A DNA stretch of 34,218 nt from assembly GCA_003139955.1 (NCBI GenBank), contig PLHK01000063.1, forward strand, positions 1 through 34,218, read 5' to 3'. Within the stretch, counting starts at the first letter, position 1; every line of letters begins with the position of its first letter. This document shows, piece by piece, positions 31,416-34,218 of this stretch. Origin of the DNA: Limisphaerales bacterium (lineage in GTDB: Bacteria > Verrucomicrobiota > Verrucomicrobiia > Limisphaerales > UBA11358). A model generated the notes under the pieces. It saw only the letters and a list, made by a program, of their open reading frames with translations. It ran no database searches and was not told the origin of the DNA. Made by a program: the position numbers and the translations under genes.

Positions 31416-32666
31416 TTATTCCGCCCTGGAAAAAATCAGCGCGGCGTGGTAGCCCCAAAAACCAAGCGAGTTGGACATAGCGTGTGTCACTGGCGTGGCA
31501 GGCGGGTTCAGCGGCTGCGCGTTGATCGGACAAAGCGGGTCGGGCTGCGCGCAGTTGGCTGTGGGCGGAATTTTCTGCCGCCGCAGCGCCTCGATGCATA
31601 CTACGGCCTCAAACGCGGGCGTCGCGCCGAGGCAATGGCCGGTGACGGGCTTCGTGGAACTGCAAGGAACCGTCGCAGCGCGGTCGCCCAACAATTTTTT
31701 GATGGCGCACGCCTCCGCCTGATCGTTCATCTTGGTGCCGGTGCCGTGGGCGTTGATGTAATCAATTTGTTCCGCGCGCAGGCCGGCAATCTGCAAAGCT
31801 TGTTCCATGACTTGCAGCAGTCCGGAACCGTCTTCATGAACGCCGACGCGACCGGAATCATCCAGACAGCCGGCCCAACCGGCGAGCCGCGCCAGCGCCG
31901 TGGCTCCGCGCGCGGCGGCGGTGCGTGCGGACTCCAAAATCAAAAACGCGCTGCCCTCGCCGAGCGTGATACCGTTGCGCGCGACATCAAACGGACGGCA
32001 AACCTGCCGCGCGTCTTCGTGAAAACCTAATACGCCGGACGACTGCAATTGCGACAGCACGGCGAAATTCAGCGTCGCCTCCGTGCCGCCGACAATCATG
32101 GCGTCCGCCTTGCCGAGCAAAATCTGCTCCGCCGCCAGGCCGATGGCAAACGCCGCCGATGCGCACGTCGCGGAAACTGTCACGCCCGGCCCGCGCAGCT
32201 TGAACGGCTGGGCCAGCGCGCCGCCGATGCAGGCAAAAGTGTTGTTCGCGGACAGCGACGGCGGAAATTTTTGGTGGCCAGCCAAGCTGAAGGATTCGCT
32301 GCGTTTGCCAAGCGGCCCGCGCGATGAGCCGACCATGATGCCGACGCGTGCCGGTGGATATGCGTCGGTAAAGCGCGCCTGCTGCCACGCCTGGTTGGCA
32401 GCGAGCCACGCCATCTGCACACAGCGGTCTAGCTTGCGAACCGGGTGCAATTCCGGGCGCGTGGCGTCCAGTTCCGCCGCGCTGCAAACGGCGAACTGCC
32501 CGCGCTGCTGTTCCATTTCAAACTCGCGCCACGCCGCAGTGCTTTGTCCGGCCAGCGCCGCCGCCCACAGCGCCTCCACATTTCCGCCCGCCGCGCCGAA
32601 GCAGCCCTGACCCGTCACGACAATGGGATTTTCGTGGAGCAGATGGTTCAGGATGGAACTGGTCAT
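31416..32666 (-). CDS. beta-ketoacyl-ACP synthase (KAS II-like)
   Basis: This 416-residue condensing enzyme has the KAS catalytic triad: Cys168 in TVSATCASAAFAIG, His307 in INAHGTGTKMND and His344 in KPVTGHCLGAT. The N-terminal fold starts NPIVVTGQGCFGAAGG, and GIMVGSSRGPLGKR, LGEGSAFLILE and SNSLGFWGYHAALIF are standard. It extends acyl chains from malonyl-ACP. The start ATG at 32664-32666 overlaps the stop of the acyltransferase gene (ATGA), so the two are coupled; an in-frame upstream start is less likely. Pairing with an LpxL-like acyltransferase suggests a dedicated lipid or polyene pathway rather than the main FabF, but the window ends before the rest of the cluster. Confidence 0.92.
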   Translation of the reverse strand: MTSSILNHLLHENPIVVTGQGCFGAAGGNVEALWAAALAGQSTAAWREFEMEQQRGQFAVCSAAELDATRPELHPVRKLDRCVQMAWLAANQAWQQARFTDAYPPARVGIMVGSSRGPLGKRSESFSLAGHQKFPPSLSANNTFACIGGALAQPFKLRGPGVTVSATCASAAFAIGLAAEQILLGKADAMIVGGTEATLNFAVLSQLQSSGVLGFHEDARQVCRPFDVARNGITLGEGSAFLILESARTAAARGATALARLAGWAGCLDDSGRVGVHEDGSGLLQVMEQALQIAGLRAEQIDYINAHGTGTKMNDQAEACAIKKLLGDRAATVPCSSTKPVTGHCLGATPAFEAVVCIEALRRQKIPPTANCAQPDPLCPINAQPLNPPATPVTHAMSNSLGFWGYHAALIFSRAE

Positions 32667-33541
32667 GGCGCTGCTGATTTGGCGGCGGTTTTTTTCAGGC
32701 ACAGGATGAAATCCCTCCGGCACTGCTCCGGGTGTTTCTGCCAGTGCGGCATCATTGCCTCCAGCAAAAATCTTCCGGCTTGCGGCCAGCCATCCTCGGT
32801 AGACAGAAATTCTTTGGGCACGGGCCGGCCCAGTTCCAAACGAAAGCGCCAGCCGCCCTCGTCAATGAGAGTTGCGGGAACCAGCTCCGCCTGCTGCCGG
32901 CTGGCCAGCCGCAGCGCGCCGGTGTTCATCAAAAAATTCCAGCCGTCGCAAAACGGCACCTCGATTTTTTTGTCATTGGATTTGCCGACATCCGCCGCGA
33001 TGCACAGCGGGTTACCGGCGGCAACGAACGCCACCATTTCCCGCAACTGATCCTGGCAAAACACGGCGGGAATGTCCGGGTCGGGAAAACACCTGTCCAG
33101 ATACACCTTGGCTTTTCGGCGGTTGATGGATTGGATGCCAACGAAACTTGCCGCGGGAATCCCGACGCTGCGCAGCCAGACTCGGATTTGTCCGAACACT
33201 CCGAAATGGACGAAGACCAGCACGATGGCACGGCCGTTTTGTCGCGCCGGTTGAATATGCTCCAACCCGTTGATGCGGCAGCGCTCCCGCCATTTTGGTT
33301 CGGCCAGCCGATCCGGAAAATAGTCCACGGTGTTGTTCAGGTAGCCGTTCATGCGCAAACGCCGGTTGAGCCGGGGCGACCACGCGGCCTCAAGGCACTC
33401 CGGCAGCGGCACGCAAGGGCGGTAATTTTTGAAGGCCGTGCTTATCAAGGCGCGCACAAAGGCGAATGGCAGCAGGATCCGGTAAAGATTTTGCACCGAC
33501 AGCTTGCGCTCCAGCATGCGGATGATTCGGAGGCGCAACAT
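32663..33541 (-). CDS. LpxL/HtrB-like acyltransferase family protein
   Basis: The 292-residue protein has the shape of lipid A or related lysophospholipid acyltransferases: an N-terminal hydrophobic and basic region, ERCRINGLEHIQPARQNGRAIVLVFVHFG (catalytic-type His112), RVWLRSVGIPA, then AFVAAGNPLCIAADVG and PFCDGWNFLMNTGALRLASRQQAELVPATL. In LpxL-type enzymes the histidine is followed five residues later by an acidic residue; here that position appears to be glycine (HFGVFG). The protein may be a divergent member or use another acid. It is translationally coupled to the ketoacyl synthase gene downstream. The family is fairly sure, the substrate unknown. Confidence 0.75.
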   Translation of the reverse strand: MLRLRIIRMLERKLSVQNLYRILLPFAFVRALISTAFKNYRPCVPLPECLEAAWSPRLNRRLRMNGYLNNTVDYFPDRLAEPKWRERCRINGLEHIQPARQNGRAIVLVFVHFGVFGQIRVWLRSVGIPAASFVGIQSINRRKAKVYLDRCFPDPDIPAVFCQDQLREMVAFVAAGNPLCIAADVGKSNDKKIEVPFCDGWNFLMNTGALRLASRQQAELVPATLIDEGGWRFRLELGRPVPKEFLSTEDGWPQAGRFLLEAMMPHWQKHPEQCRRDFILCLKKTAAKSAAP

Positions 33542-33572
33542 GGGGTCGAGTCACATCGGCGACCATTTTCCT

Positions 33573-34218
33573 TCAGACATAAAGATAAACATAAATCGAG
33601 AACGACACCGCTGCCGCGCCCGCCGCCGCCGCGATGGACCAGAGAAAACTCCGCTTGCGCGCCGCGATGGCAAACGTCGAAATGATCACCGCCATCTGTG
33701 ACGCCAGCATCCCGTAGAAAAATTTCCCGCTGCGGCGATGGTGTTTCTCGGCGGAGTAATTACTCTGGCGCACCTGCAATTCATAGACGCTCGCCACCGC
33801 CTGATTCAGCCGCGCCTCGGTCTCGTAGCGCGCCGCCGTGTAGCGCAGCCGCGCGGCGGAGAAGCTGCGGAACACATTTTTGTCGCCCGCCATCAACGCG
33901 TCGTCCAGCCTGTCCACGGACTTGTTGACCGACTTGGTCACGTCGTCAAAGGCGTTCGCAGCTGCCTGTGCCGCGCTCAAAGCCTCGGCCAGTGCCGCCG
34001 GTTTGATTTTCACCAGCACGGCGGCGACTTCGGATTCCGGCTGGGAATTTTCCACGTCCGCCAGCGCAGTGTTGATGGCGTCGTCAAATGTCGCGGGCGT
34101 GGCGGCGGGCAACTCATTTTTCACCAGCGCCGCGACCGTTGCCCTATCGACATTGGTCAAAACCTCCGCCGTCAGCGGCGTGATGTCCACCGCCGCGGCC
34201 AGCAGGTCAAGTGAATTG
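33573..34218 (-). CDS. partial membrane protein of unknown function (5' end beyond window)
   Basis: I do not recognise this gene with confidence. The reading frame is open to the right edge with no stop (NSLDLLAAAVDITPLTAEV), so the start lies outside and an apparent GTG at 34190 is not convincing. The visible part has an Ala-rich amphipathic and probably coiled-coil region (from VKNELPAATP to YETEARLNQAVASVYELQVRQSNYS), then two membrane helices (YGMLASQMAVIISTFAIAA and FLWSIAAAAGAAAVSFSIYVYLYV) at the C-terminus. The last part loosely recalls DUF4337-type proteins. It is 31 bases upstream of the LpxL-like gene and probably in the same operon. Confidence 0.65.
   Translation of the reverse strand, partial: NSLDLLAAAVDITPLTAEVLTNVDRATVAALVKNELPAATPATFDDAINTALADVENSQPESEVAAVLVKIKPAALAEALSAAQAAANAFDDVTKSVNKSVDRLDDALMAGDKNVFRSFSAARLRYTAARYETEARLNQAVASVYELQVRQSNYSAEKHHRRSGKFFYGMLASQMAVIISTFAIAARKRSFLWSIAAAAGAAAVSFSIYVYLYV

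Noticed and set aside
1-34218. CRISPR arrays, insertion sequences or prophage genes
   Set aside because: No regularly spaced repeats, transposase genes or phage structural genes were seen; the only mobile trace is the integrase fragment at 28754-28936.

Overview
The window reads as a chromosomal segment of a Gram-negative, moderately GC-rich bacterium. Lipoboxes, an outer-membrane beta-barrel and an LpxL-like acyltransferase show two membranes. The gene styles (short HemA, system II cytochrome c maturation, ADP-forming acyl-CoA synthetase fused to GNAT) suggest a Verrucomicrobiota member, perhaps Pedosphaerales. That placement is inference; no marker here proves it.

Layout. 1-2580 (minus): a damaged hemE fragment at the left edge, then feoB and feoA for ferrous iron uptake. 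2694-10486 (minus): a six-gene outer-membrane and periplasmic electron conduit, in transcription order a 4-heme cytochrome, a terminator hairpin, an NHL-propeller lipoprotein, an 11-heme lipoprotein, a 676-residue beta-barrel, a second NHL lipoprotein and a 12-heme cytochrome. hemA lies directly upstream on the same strand (10605-11681), with a nested inverted repeat at its 5' side. 11955-20532 (plus): a small monoheme cytochrome c, a 7-heme NapC/NirT (ImcH-like) membrane cytochrome, an 11-heme c plus b-type (CbcL-like) membrane cytochrome, an unknown duplicated-domain lipoprotein, and the cytochrome c maturation pair ResB and CcsA. 20579-23301 (minus): an AraC-type regulator with a PocR-like sensor, a PAS histidine kinase with FixL-like heme-pocket residues, and its NarL-type response regulator. 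23471-28649 (minus): a radical SAM protein, a frameshifted small membrane protein, hemC, and an acyl-CoA synthetase/acetyltransferase. 28650-29330: a tyrosine-recombinase remnant beside tRNA-Tyr. 29331-31317 (plus): ffh and hsp20. 31416-34218 (minus): a ketoacyl synthase, an LpxL-like acyltransferase and an unknown membrane protein running off the edge.

How it fits together. About 46 covalent heme sites are encoded between 2694 and 16118. Two inner-membrane quinol-oxidising modules, a soluble carrier, two periplasmic or surface cytochromes, a haem lipoprotein and a barrel make a plausible quinone-to-outside electron path, that is, extracellular electron transfer. Genes for iron import (feoAB), haem synthesis (hemA, hemC, a hemE relic), haem attachment (resB, ccsA) and possible oxygen or redox sensing sit around it. 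No terminal reductase for a soluble acceptor is present in the window. The function of the whole is inference from gene content; the individual families are mostly clear.
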